From: Erythrophleum ivorense
Taxonomy: Eukaryota; Streptophyta; Magnoliopsida; Fabales; Fabaceae
Reading direction: 5' to 3'
Length of the DNA stretch: 64,000 nucleotides
Assembly: GCA_026724425.1 (NCBI GenBank)
Contig: JAIUCV010000001.1
Coordinates: 13,498,556-13,562,555, forward strand
Shown here: positions 46,300 to 58,670 of the stretch, piece after piece
How the letters are laid out: every line of letters starts with the position of its first letter
How positions within the stretch are numbered: the first letter of the stretch is position 1
Made by a program: the position numbers and the translations under genes
Notes under the pieces: generated by a model
Told to the model about the DNA's origin: nothing
The model's input: only the letters and a program-made list of their open reading frames with translations
Database searches by the model: none

Positions 46300-48934
46300 A
46301 TCAAAGGGAAGAAAATCAAAGAAGAAAAGTTCTTGACCTGTTGCTGTTAGCCGAGACTGGCGTTGGTGGCAGGTTATAAATGCTGTTCTCTTCAATTCTG
46401 AAATGCGAATTTTCAACCTTCAAGCCTTTTTCTTGTTTCGTAATTTTGAATATGACTGATTCGGCAGGGTGGGCAATTCACGCTTTGGAAAAACTTTCTG
46501 GTACATAGAATCAACGTAATTTCAACTCTCCAGAAGTAAACCTTCTAGAGTTTCGATGAATTATTAGCCCATGCAAAATAGAGCGGGTATTAATAAATTA
46601 CGGCATAATAAGTATTAATTTTGAACCCGTTTTCTTGAATTTTTTAAATATTTATTATTATTTTTACAATATTGTTATTTATATTTTGATAATTTCATTG
46701 AAATTTAAAATCATACAACATGGTTTTAATAAGATTAATTAATTAATTAATTAAATTACATCATAATTTTATCAAAAATCAACTTCCTTTCGACCACTCA
46801 TTCATTCCTTCAACAGTTTTGCTTATTCCTTTCACATTTTAAGTTTAGATTTTTTAGAATATAAAATTTCTAAAAAATGACAAAAAAGATAAGGCAAAAA
46901 AAGTGAATAAAAAGAAAAAAAATAAAATTCATATATATTCATACTTTTTGTGTGACATTTTCTTTTATTTTAAAAAATAATTTATAGACTTCATATTAAC
47001 TTAAACTTGTACGTTTCCCTTGTTATTATGAATTTTTTTTATTTATGCCAAAAGTCAAGAAAGATGGCTAGTATTGACACTGTTTGAAACATATGATTGT
47101 TGAAAACAACAATAAAAATAAAAAGTTAAAGAATAATTTTATAAATAAAAAATAACTTTCTACTTTTATTTTACAAAAGTAATAAAAAATAAAGATTATT
47201 AAATCTCCTGAAGCTACCAAACAACCCTCGGATCTGTCGAATAAGTGCAAATGTTGTGACACGAACAATTCCAGTAAGCGGAGACATTGTGGCGGTACTA
47301 TTTCCTTTGTCTTAATCTTTTATATTATAAATTGTGTCGAAGATGTACGATTGATAAATTATTTACAGTGTGGCTCTAGCATCGTGTAAATTTTTTTATT
47401 TTTATTTATGAATTCGTGTAATTATTGTTGTTAAATTCATGAGTTAACTCTCTGATTTTAACGAGTTTAAGTTTTTACTTAAAGAAAATCCGTCAATTCG
47501 CTTATAAACTCGAACTCAATATAAAATTAATTTAATTTATTTTTGACTCAAATAAATTCAGTTAACTTAATATGTTTTGAATCAAATTTGACTAATTCTC
47601 ATATAATTAAGTCAAATTAAGTTTAAAAAAAATAAAAAATTTTAAATTCAGTACAATCCATTAAAAAAAATTTAAAAATAATATTTATGTATGAACTTAA
47701 TTAGAATTTTTATATTATAAAATATGAATTATATAATATAAATAATTTTATAAAAAAATTAGTGTAATTTAAAAAGTATTTAAATAAATTTATGCTTATA
47801 TATTATATTTTATATATAATTATTAACAAATATAAACTCTTATGAATTTATGTTACAAATTTATCTTTTTTTTATAAATTTATTTAACTTCACAAATTTA
47901 ACAACTTTGTGTGCAACGGAAATTCCGCTAGTTGAACTTTAAGGAGAGAACAGCATAATATTCAATCAAAAGAGTGTAAATACAAGAATTCTATGGACAT
48001 AGAAAGAGCACAAATCAAGATGACGTGACTGTCGATTTAACATTTTACTATTTTTATTAGTTTATTACTTAAAAATACTTTTTAATTTTATAAATATTTT
48101 TTTAAAAAATATAAAATAAATTACACTCCCTGTCTTGATAAATATATACTACAATAACATCTTTTGTAATAAAAAATGAATTATAATTATACTTAGTTAT
48201 ATAATATAACAATTATAAATTTAGAAGAAATTAAATTCATATTTTTAATATAAAATAAATAAAATTAAAAGAAAATTTCATAAAAATATTTTTAATAAGT
48301 TATAATTTTAATAAAAAAATCATATTATTTTTGAAAGTATCTTAATTATATTTCAATTTCAAGGAATTTATATATATATTTACAATAGAATAAATGACTA
48401 TATAATTTAAATATTTTTTAAGAAAAAATTAATTTGCTCAAATATATAATATTATGGTAATATATATACATATATATATATTAATAAATTAAAAATTATA
48501 CTTTTGGTTCTTAGGATTTCACTCCATTTTTTATTTAATTCCTATTATTTTAAATTTTTTTATTATTTTATTAAATTTTATTAACGTGACTTATTATGTA
48601 GTATTTTGTCAATATATATATATATATGCATGATTCAAATGTTTCTTACAACTCACTTAATATAAGTTACATCAAATCTCTTATATATTTTTTAACTTTA
48701 CCTCATTATCTTTTTTTATTTTTTTATTTTTTGTTTTCATAAATCACATTATTCAAAGTAGCAATATAGCATATAGTTGGTTATATTAACAAAATTTTAA
48801 AAAATATTAATAGAAATTTAACAATAAGGACAAAATTTTAAAAAAAAAACTATAAGGACCTAATTATAATTTTTAAAATTATAAATATTAAATTAAAAAT
48901 TAAGTGAAATTATATAGACTAAAATAATAAAAGT
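46300..48934. other. Gene-free AT-rich stretch
   Basis: The first few hundred bases are the presumed promoter of the kinase gene. About 47080-47230 may be another small MITE: actgtttgaaac on the left, and ctaccaaacaac on the right, form a weak Tourist-like inverted pair. 47430-47900 carries repeat-like phrases (gagttaactc, cttataaactcgaactc). No gene. Confidence 0.4.
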
Positions 48935-49205
48935 AAATTACATAAATATCTCTTAAATTTTGCTAAAATTACATTATTTTTTATTTTCAAAATATATATT
49001 TTAATCTAATTTTAAATTATTTTTACTAAAATACTCTTTATAAAAAAATATAGGAGAGTATTTTTAATTAAACATATATGTTAGTAAAATGTATTTTAGT
49101 GAAAATTTTAAAATTAAATCAAAATATATTGTAATTTTTTATTTTAAAAAAATTATATAATTTTAATAAAATTTAAGAGAAAGTTTTATAGTTGACTCAA
49201 AGAAT
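48935..49205. repeat. AT-rich foldback element, copy c
   Basis: Left arm agtaaattacataaatatc then tcttaaattttgctaaa; the right arm is its inverse (aatttaagagaaagttttat). Same family as copies at 11331, 50255 and 52830. Confidence 0.65.
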
Positions 49206-50254
49206 AATCTAACATAAATTAAAAAAATTGTAAATAAAAAGTCGGTGCCTCTGAAACAGAAAGGCTATGTGGCCCCTCCTCCATTTGGAACGCATTTAAA
49301 CCAAAAATGGGAAGAGCATGTGATAAAAGAAAGAAGGCAAATGCATGCCCTATAGTCTATGGAACTGGTCCCGAAAAGACCATACCCAACCATTAATGCA
49401 TGAAGAGGCAACAAAACAAGCGGTTCAAAATAAATGTGTTCGTTGATTATTACCCAAAAAAACAAAATATGGTAAGTTTATTAGATTTATAAGTAAAAAA
49501 AAAAAAAAACTGGACAAAAGTATTCCTTTCGTATTTGTTGGGGTAAATTTTGATTATATCCTAAATGCTTTATTTTATTTATTTTCGTTTTATTTTTTTT
49601 AAAAATCAATTTTTTAATAATCAAGACTGTTTAAATGAATAATTAAAAAACATTGACGTAACTGAAAAGAAATCACAGCCACCTCGTCTACATTTTTCAA
49701 CTTTTATGAACGGGAAATGTTGCAATAAAAATGTAAAAATTTTTCATTTTTATGAATTTTTTGATAATATGATTTAAGTATTTAATATGATAGATTTCAA
49801 GTATTTTATTTTATTTTTTGATTCAGATTTCTGGTATTTAATATGAAAGGAAAATTAAAGAGACAACAGAGCTTTTTTTTTTTTTTGGGTGCTAAACAGA
49901 GACAGAAGAACTAATAAACAGTTATGTTTTAGGATGACCAGTAGATAAGTTCTATGTACCAAGCCTCTTGCGGTCATTTAAAATTTAAAAAAATCTAAAA
50001 AACTAAAAAGTAAAAAGAAACTGTTGACACACAATTTGAAATGGGGCTAGGACTGTTTACAACTTCGGGGTCGACATCTTCCAAAGATTATATATATAAT
50101 ATTCAATATTATTTTCATGGTTCCATTGCTACTTGTCTGGGGAAAGAGACGATAAGCTTCACAATGGTCCACGCTGGTCTGGATTCTAGATTGTTCAAAA
50201 TCACTTTTTAAATAAGTCATTAATTATGACCTTCTGAATTGGCTAACGGCGAGT
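49206..50254. other. Gene-free stretch
   Basis: AT-rich with an A13 run near 49498 and a poly-T run near 49872. The frame 49265-49465 (minus) has no recognisable homology. Confidence 0.4.
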
Positions 50255-50600
50255 AAATCACGCATTTTTTCTAGTTTCGTAGAAATTATACAATTTTTTT
50301 ATTTTAAAATATATAAATTCGTTTTAAAATAAAAAATTACTTTATATTTTAGTTTAAAATTAAATTTTTTTATCAAAATATTTTTTATTAAAAAAATTTT
50401 TAGTTAAAAAATATGTATTTAAATTTAATTAAAAGTATTTTAATAAAAAATTTATAAATTGAACTAAACTTATGGTAATTTTTTATTTTAAAAAAATGTG
50501 TGTATATTTTAAAAATAAAAAATATTTTTTATATGTTTTAAAATAAAAAAATGCTTTAATTTTAACAAAATTTAAATAAAATTTATGTAATTTATACTAA
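50255..50600. repeat. AT-rich foldback element, copy d
   Basis: Left arm gagtaaatcacgcatttttt and right arm (ending aaaatttatgtaatttat near 50595) are inverted copies, with a similar ttaaaatatataaa core in each. Confidence 0.6.
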
Positions 50601-50988
50601 ACTAATTTAACTCCATAAAAAGACAATTTGGCCTTAATTTAGTAATTAGTACATTAAACTACAGTTTGTGGCAGTTAAGAGGAGTGGGTTGTGTCAGATT
50701 AGAATAATAGGGCACAATAAGTCAAGCTGCGTAATTTTCACTTTTGGGTTTTCAATCTTCATTCTAGGGTTTAATCATCTTAAACCCAGGTTTCCTATCA
50801 CTTAACTTTTCACTTTTACAATACAATAGGATGCTTATTCATCATTCTCACTAAGAACATAATCAAATCCTTATAAAATTATGCAACCAGGTATATAAAC
50901 ACAAATCTAACTACACTATCTTGTCCAGTCTCTATTTATCTTACATTTCCTTCCTGGCTTTCTCATTATCATGCTTGGTCCATAATAG
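50601..50988. other. Gene-free stretch
   Basis: Short mixed sequence between a foldback element and the terminal-inverted-repeat element. Nothing coding or repeated recognised. Confidence 0.4.
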
Positions 50989-52200
50989 TGTGTTTGTATG
51001 GAGAGAAAATTGAGAGGAAGAAAAGGAGGAAGAAGAAAATGATATTTTTCCCTGTTTAGTTAAGAAAGAAAATTTGGGGGGGGGGGGGGGGGGAGGGAGA
51101 AAAAAAATGAAGAGAAAAGTATAATAAGTCCCATCAATTTTTTTTCTCTCCAAATATGAAGAGATGTGGATGAAAAAATACTGGCGTATTGTAAGATTGA
51201 ATATATATATATATATACAAAATTTTTTAACATTTTAATTAATTAATATTATAATTATTAATTTTATTACAAAATTAATTAATAATAAATATATTTTTTA
51301 AAATAATAATTTTTAATATTAAAACCAACAAATTATATATATAATTAAAAAAATGTTACATATAAATTTAATTAATTAACAATATAATATATATATAACA
51401 AAATTCTTTAACATTTTAATTAATTAATTAAAAAATTAATGTTATAATTAATTTTGTTATAAAATTGATTAATATAATGTATAAAACAATAATATCTTTT
51501 TATCTTATTAAAATTAATAAATTATATATTTTTTAAATAAAAAATTACAAAAAAAACACTATCCAACTGCAATCAAACAATGTTACTGCCAAACTTCAGT
51601 CAAACATGTATGTCTGACTGAATTTCAGTCGAACATATATATATATATATATAGGCAATGCATTGTGTGTGTATATATATATATATATATATAATTTTAT
51701 TTTAAATAAATAATATTTATTATATTTATATATATTATATTTAAATTAATTAATATATATTAAAATAATATTTATAAAATTTTAAAATAAATATTAATAT
51801 TTATGATATTAAAATAATAATTTATAAATATTTTTTATAAAATAAAATTTAATTAATTTGAAAAATATATTTTTTAAAATATTTTTTAATCTTAAATATG
51901 TATTTTTTAATAATTTTTTTTATTTTATTCAAAAATAATTTATTTTATAATTTAAACATTTTCTTAAATTAATTTTTATTTCTTTTATTATTCTTATTTT
52001 TTAAAAAACATATGTATATGCAAAAAATTAAAATAATAATAATATTATTATATTAAATTAACATATTTTTTTCTTTCCTATATTCCCTTCCTCCATCCAA
52101 ACGCATAAGGAGAAAACATTTTTTTTCTTAATTTTTTCTTCTCTCACATTTCTCTTCACTTTTCTCTCCTCCCACTTTTCTACTCCCTCGTCCAAACACA
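50989..52200. mobile_element. 1.2-kb terminal-inverted-repeat element with an AT-rich core
   Basis: The left end tgtgtttgtatggagagaaa is matched by the inverse of the right end (...ctcgtccaaacaca). Purine-rich sequence continues for ~170 bp on the left (about 50989-51165) and pyrimidine-rich sequence for ~115 bp on the right (about 52085-52200). The ~900-bp core is extremely AT-rich and non-coding. A run of 18 G (51076-51093) lies in the left arm. No clear target duplication was found. It is a non-autonomous DNA element or foldback; superfamily not assigned. Confidence 0.6.
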
Positions 52201-52829
52201 AGTAAGTGTTTGTTACTAGTAATTATTGTTAAGATCAAGCATATATCAAAAAAGCACTTTCAGTACAATGGTAGGCTCATAATAATTCTAACAACTACTA
52301 TCAAAGTCACATTTAGCATGAGAGTTTGCATTCATTAAAGGCGTTATAAGTAACAAAAGTTTAAAAATCTTAAAAGAGATGCTAGGTCAATTTATCTAAC
52401 AATTTCCCCTAACGTGACATAAGGAATTTAGAATTTTTTTTAAGTGCACTTAGTGCATGGTGCACCAAGTGCAATCAATAGTTAGTATTTTATTTGTACA
52501 AGTGGAATTCATATATAATATAGGCGGAGTCTACATGCAAAATAAATATTAATTATTGAGTGTATAAATAACGTAACACTCCTGATGTATGTAAGAATTA
52601 CTTGAGGATTTAAACATGTGACCTCACTTTAATACTTTTTTTTAAAGTGTAGTGATAAGTGTCTCATCCTAATAAAAGGTATTAAAGTTGCATCTAACAT
52701 TAAAAATTACATCTATTACAAGCGTTATAAGTAGGGATATTAAATCCAAAAATGTTAAGGAGACATTAAACTAATAAATCTATCAATTATAAATAAATAA
52801 AAGGAAAGAAAATTTGTATAAATGAAAAG
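52201..52829. other. Gene-free stretch
   Basis: AT-rich; two similar phrases (catttagcatgagagtttgcattcatta... near 52308 and catctaacattaaaaattac near 52688) suggest an old local duplication. No gene. Confidence 0.35.
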
Positions 52830-53120
52830 ATGAGTAAATTATCCAAATCTCTCTTAAATTTTGTTGAAGTTATACAAATCTTTCACTTATTTTTAAAATA
52901 TACAATATTTTTTTGAGATATAATATTATCAAATACTTTAGTCTAATTTTAAAATTGTTTTAGCCAAAATAACTTCCATTAACCTACATTTTGTCAAAAA
53001 AATTACTAAAATATAAATAACTTTCTGTTTTAAAAGAAGTTTATGTATATTTTAAAATAAAAAAAAAGTTTATATAATTTCAATAAAATTCCAAAAAAAA
53101 TCTTAGTTTACTTTAAAAAG
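52830..53120. repeat. AT-rich foldback element, copy e
   Basis: Left arm gagtaaattatccaaatc then tctcttaaattttgttgaag; right arm (about 53040-53113) is its inverse, ending aaaatcttagtttactt. Confidence 0.6.
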
Positions 53121-55579
53121 AAAAAAAATACACAGAAAGTGGTGTGCATGTGTGGTTGGCATAAAAAAAATTATATGTAATTCTTTATATTTTTATAATT
53201 ATATTTTTCAGTTAAAATATTATAAATGTATAATTTTTCAATAATAATATGACATATATATACTTTTTATATATAATTATATAGTTTCTCATTAGAATTA
53301 TATACTTATCATATCACTATTAAAGAAGTATATACGTATTTTATTTTAGTTAACAAACTTATATCTAGTATTAAAATTAATGCATGGTTTGAAATAAAAA
53401 AAGTAGAAGAAAACTTGTGACATCATGCCCAATTCGTGCTTTCCTAATAGGAGTTTTTACCCAATGGTAATATTACGAAAAGATCAAGTTCTCCTGTGGT
53501 ATTTTTATTAGATAATTTTTTACTACTACGCACACTTATTTTAAAATAATTCAGTAATAAAAAACTCAAACTTCATAAACCTCAGAGCTCTCCACGCCTT
53601 CAGCTTTTTACCCAAAAATGCACATGGCATGAGAGATTAATGCCTTGGTCTTCAAAATAATTCAACGGTCGATCCCACTTTTTCTTTGTCTTTTGCAAGA
53701 CTTTTCATGTAATACCAAAATCGAAAATTTCTTAATCTGTAGAAGGCCAAAATAATTCATAATATATTAATGCTGTGATTTTTGTTTACCAAATTTTGGG
53801 AAATGTCCGAAAAATTAAGTTGAAAGAGTTTATTTTTTGAAGATTAAATTTTAATATATATATATATATATATCTTTTAGACACTAAATCATTAATTCAT
53901 TTAATAGATAAAAATAATTACTATATTTTCTCCTAAAAGATATTTAAATTATAATCCTTCTTTCTATTTTGAAAAATTACAATTCTCTCTCTTGAACTTA
54001 ATAGATGTATTACGTTGATTTTTTTATAATAAAAGATAAGTTATAGTTACACCTATTTTGATCAAAATAACATATATTTATTATTTATGTAATATAAGAA
54101 GTATTAAATATGTATTTGATAAATATAAATAGTGTTTTCTTAAATTTAGAATAAATTAAATTTCTAATTTTTAAAATAAAATAAATAACATTGGAATAAA
54201 GTTTTAAAAATTACATTTTCTAATAAGTTATGCTTTTATAAAAGTAATTAATATAATCCTTAAAGATATTTTAGTTATATTTTTTGAATTTTTAAAAAAT
54301 TTGTGTATATTTCATTATGAGGGAAGGCTCTATGTGAGTATAATTTACCTTAATATATAAGATAGAGTTAACTATTGGCTTTAATACCATTGTTAAAATT
54401 TTTTAAATTGGAGTCAAGTATAGTTTATTTTAAAAATACAAGAGAAATTTTATGTAAATTTAGCAAATAAAAGAAATGTCTATCTATATAAGGGGGTTGA
54501 AATATTTTATTTTTAAAAAATATTAATTGTAATGCATCTAGCAAGTGGTACCTGAATTTTAGCGAAAGTAGAAAAAATATGACAAAATCCTAAACTAAGT
54601 TCGCTCCTTTTAGAGATGATTTTATGTGAGAGAAAAAGAGACATGAGTGGGCCCACATAAGACCCATCATGTGACGCCCACAACAACCTATGTTTCTTTC
54701 TTTCTTTTTTAAATTTGAAACCCTTCTTTTTTTGTCAATGAACGTGCAAGGTGCTCTCAATCTACCACATACATATTTTTATATATTTTTAGTTATGTAT
54801 GTGAGATTACTTATTGACAATATATAATATTTGCAATAAAAGAAATGAGATTTGTTTTTTAAATTTTGGTATAGAAGAAAAGAGTAATTTTAATTGTTAT
54901 TGATGAACAATAACACTTTAGTTGAGGAGTGTAGCAAGTAGTAATAAGATACCAATCTTGATTCTCTACATTTCTTATGGATGTCCACCCATGCACATTT
55001 TTTAGAAGTGATTTGGATTATCTAGAGGTTTTATAATTTTTTTATTTTTAATTTAAATCATTATTTTTTAAAAAGGTTTGTAATTAAAAGATTATTTTTA
55101 TTCTATGTTTTTCTTTTTTAAGATAAAAAAATATTAAAATTAAAACAAAAAACAAAAAGATATGTTGGATGGTTCAAATCAAAAGTGCATGGCATGCACT
55201 TCCCTTAATTGATACTAAACAATATACAAGGAGCTTAGGAGTATGGTTATTTTGCAAATGCATTAAAAAAAACATATTTTCTTATGATAAAACTCTCAGT
55301 TAAATGACATTGCTACAAAAGTTTGCTTGTGTATAGCCAAAAAGATCCAAAAAATAAAAAATAAAAAGCTGATGGAAATGAAGGTGCTACTTCCCTTGTT
55401 TTAATCCCACCATATTTTCAAACAAAGGAAAAAGGAAAACACAAACTTAACTAGGAGTATTTTTTGACTTGTTTTCTAATAAGAGTTTTTGATCTTTAAT
55501 GCACATGCGATAAGATATTAATGCTTTGGTCTTCGAAAAATTCATCTATCCACTTTCATATATTATTTTTCCAAGACAC
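53121..55579. other. Gene-free AT-rich stretch with a short duplication
   Basis: Contains (AT)n near 53855. About 53617-53705 (aatgcacatgg...ttaatgccttggtcttc...) is repeated at about 55498-55577 (aatgcacatgcg...ttaatgctttggtcttc...). A right-arm-like piece of the foldback family is near 54400-54480. No gene. Confidence 0.45.
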
Positions 55580-56274
55580 CATATTCCAAATGAAGGTGGA
55601 TAGCGCACCTAGTCCTGATGGTTTCAATGCCAAATTTTTCCAAGCTTATTGGACCCTTGCTATAGGGGACATTAACAACATGGTGTAAGCCTTTTTTGAG
55701 ATTGGTTTCCTCTTAAAGCAACTTAACTAGACCTTCATTGCTTTTATCCTTAAAGGTTACCACACTCAATCATTAAAAGATTTTCATCCAATTAATCTTT
55801 GTAATATTGCCTACAAATTCTTTCTAAAGTCATATGCAACACGCTAAAGAGGGTTCTTCAAGATCTCACTACCTCGAATAAAGAAGCTTGGTTAAAACGT
55901 AGATTGATATCAAACAATATTGTACTCGCCTCTAAATTAATATATAAGCTTTACCATTATACATAAAAGGCCAAATGTTAGTGTACTTACAAACTAGATA
56001 TCTCAAAAGCTTTTGACAAAATATATTGGTCCTTTCTTGAAGCAATGCTTATGAGTATGAAATTCCCTGCTCACTGGATTTAACTAATCATGTAATATGT
56101 CACAACAATTATCTACCAAATTTTAATAAATGGCTTACATTCTTCCACATTGCAACCTCCCTCGAGGTGACCCCCTCTCTCCTTATCTATTTATTTTATG
56201 TTTTAATATGCTATCTTGCATGATCAATAAGGCAAAGTAGGTAAACAATTGGAAATCCATTAAGAATTGTTGCT
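55580..56274 (+). pseudogene. LINE (L1-type) reverse transcriptase relic, 5' part
   Basis: Conceptual translation in shifting frames gives APSPDGFNAKFFQ, FLLKQLN, SLKDFHPINLCNIAYKF, LDISKAFDKIYWSFLEAML and PLSLSIYF, the ordered motifs of plant LINE reverse transcriptases (the P-x-D-G-F, fingers and D-x-x-K-A-F-D blocks). The upstream endonuclease part is absent, as expected for a 5'-truncated insertion. Numerous stops and frameshifts are present. Confidence 0.85.
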
Positions 56275-57930
56275 GTCTTTGAAGCATACATGTAAGTATA
56301 CATATCGCAAAGGTAATATAGTGATAAGAAAAGATCGTTCCCTCGAGGATTTGTTGTCAAAACAATGTCAAGTACTGAAATTCACACTTTAATTTAAATC
56401 AAGCGAATCAATTTTTAATTGTTAGTGTTAAAAAGAAATTGTTTATGGATCAAAAGCTATACAAAACTCAGGATTAATATTTGGATGTTCCGGGTGATTA
56501 GTGGCATCTAGAATTATTAGTTCCTCTTGTATTTCATAATGAATTGCTCAGCACTTAAAATATTTGCTCTCAATGATAATTTATGTTGGCCTATGGTTCA
56601 TTTATTCTTATAAGTATTTTTTCAAATCTCATATAGGGTTATCCAATTAATTTCATAATTCCTTATAAAATCAACAAGGATCAAATTACTAGCATAATAC
56701 CTAATTAGATCATGTGAGGCTAATGAGTATATTCTTATCTCATTAACTAAACCATTCACCTTTCCTGGCAAGTTTCAAGTACTTACACCACTCAACTCTT
56801 GGTCTAATCTCTCTTTCCCTTTTCCAAGTTCAAGTAAGGTATCAAATCACCCTAAATGTTAGCCAATCAATTAGAGAGCATGAAGTATGGAGTTGAATGA
56901 ACATATATCAACCATTGATTGCAAAATTAAAGTGAAGAACAATCGTTAATCCATACAAGAGTTTCTAATAATTCTAAATTAGAAAGTTTAGCTACACGTG
57001 ATCATGAAAACTAGAGGCAAACTTGAAGTGTAAATTAGATACATTAGAAATTATCAAAAGAACAAAAGGAAGGAAGAAGAAACTCATAAATGGAGCTTGT
57101 TTTAGCTTCCCTCTTCAATCCTTAGCCTCCTTCTTCTCCAAGATGCCTCCTTAGCTCTCTCCAGCCTCTACTCACTTGGAACAAGGAGAATACAACCCAA
57201 AATGACCGCTGCCTCCTCTCCTACTCGTATAAAAACCCTCAAACCCTTAAAAAGTCTGAAAACAAAACGCTGCGTTCAGTTAATTTGCATTGCCCTGTGG
57301 CTCAACATTTTATGTTGCAGCCAGATTGAGTTTTGAAAGAATGTGTGTCGTGGCTTGACTATGACGTGCCACGACGAGATTGACTTCTGGACAGCTTCTG
57401 AGTGGTATGCAAATTTCTTGTCTCGACGCCTATAATTTCTACTGTGGCAAATTTTGGTTTTATGTGACTTCGTGTTGCGGCTCAACACACACACGCTGTA
57501 GATTTGGCTTCACTTGATTAGCGCCGCTGCGTGATTTGCTTCTGGCTAAATTTTTGCCGTAGTAATAACATGATCCGCCGCAATGCAAATTGCATAGCAT
57601 GCTTACCCTTAAATTCTTCCCTTTCAGCCATGGCATGAGGAGCACTTAGCTGAAGCGAGATTTCAAAATTTTCACTTTAAAGCCTCTTTCACCTGAAATT
57701 GCTCAATGTTCTCTGAAACATGCATCCTATAAGAAGAAGAAAGTGTGATTAGTTATCCGTATACTTAAAATTAAGGCAAAAATTATCATTTTTCAAGTAC
57801 GACTTAAGTATAGAGCTATTCATCCTAAGTATGTTTATTTCCTCTATATAAGTATTATTTATCCTATAAGTAGAGGCTAACATCATATTTATTAAAAGAA
57901 AATATGTACAATTAACATGAATAGTTGGGA
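56275..57930. mobile_element. 1.65-kb insertion splitting the LINE relic
   Basis: The LINE reading stops near 56270 and resumes near 57935, so the segment between is an insertion. It starts with the phrase catacatgtaagtatacatatcgcaa...gatcgttccctcgagg, which I have seen in many plant repeats but cannot assign to a class. It ends with ...acttaaaattaaggcaaaaatta... and AT-rich DNA. It includes a GC-richer part (57260-57600) with repeated gttgcggctcaac/gccgc-type phrases. No coding sequence; the minus frames 57276-57645 are noise. Flanking caattggaaatccattaagaa and tagttgggaattattaagaa are alike and could be a decayed target duplication. Confidence 0.55.
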
Positions 57931-58670
57931 ATTATTAAGAACCAATCTCTCTCATATGTTATATGCAGATGATACCCTACTTTCCATTGAAGCAAATAAG
58001 GAGGCTTATGACAACATTACGAACACTTATCCCAATATAGCTCTTGGTTAAGAGACAAATCATCAATCCTTCTAAATCAAAGTTAATTTTCAGCCCCAGT
58101 ATCCTTTACAAGTTCAAGATAATTTTTTCTAGCACCTTTAGCGCACATTACTAGAGAAGGCTAGGTAAATGCTTGGAATGGAAATTATAGTCATGGAAAT
58201 CCATGCTCCTTTCTTAAGTAGCCCACCTAACTCTGTTTCCTCAGTCGTTAATTCAATTCTTGTTTATATGCTTTCTTACTATAAACTTTTTTTTCTAGCA
58301 CCTTTAGCGCACATTACTAGAGAAGGCTAGGTAAATGCTTGGAATGGAAATTATAGTCATGGAAATCCATGCTCCTTTCTTACACAGCCCACCCAACTCT
58401 GTTTCCTCAGTCGTTAATTCAATTCTTGTTTATATGCTTTCTTGCTGTAAACTTCTCAAGTACCTCTATCAAAAGGTTAATGGAAAAATTGTTAACTTTT
58501 TTTAAGGTTTCATTACTGACCACCCAAAAAATTAACCTTTTAAGTTGACAAAAATTATACATGCATAAGAATTTTGGAGGTCTAAGGCTTTAACAATCTC
58601 ACCTACTGAATAAGGCACTCTTAGGAAAACACTTATAGAAACTAATGGACCTTAACAATACTTCATTAGT
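57931..58670 (+). pseudogene. LINE reverse transcriptase relic, 3' part
   Basis: Resumes with the RT catalytic box YADD (57962-57973, in YADDTLLSIEANKEAYDN), then connector-domain blocks, ending with NFGGLRL near 58571 and ALLGKHL near 58607. It is interrupted by a 166-bp tandem duplication (58131-58456). No 3' poly(A) tail is clear. Confidence 0.82.
58131..58456 (+). repeat. 166-bp tandem duplication within the LINE relic
   Basis: agcacctttagcgcacatta at 58131 recurs at 58297. The two copies are nearly identical (about 6 differences by eye, e.g. aagtagcccacctaa versus cacagcccacccaa). This is more similar than expected if as old as the LINE decay, so the duplication is fairly recent. Confidence 0.9.

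Noticed and set aside
43941..46300. Plus-strand and offset minus-strand frames of 65-129 codons over the kinase gene
   Set aside because: They are shadows of the conserved kinase coding sequence or overlap only its 5' end.
49265..49465. Minus frame of 66 codons
   Set aside because: The region is less AT-rich than its surroundings, but no domain, promoter or repeat link supports a gene.
50941..51153. Minus frame with a poly-Pro run
   Set aside because: The Pro run is the complement of the G18 tract in the inverted-repeat element.
57276..57645. Minus frames of 61-72 codons in a GC-richer patch
   Set aside because: They fall inside the insertion that splits the LINE; no homology seen and the patch is repetitive.
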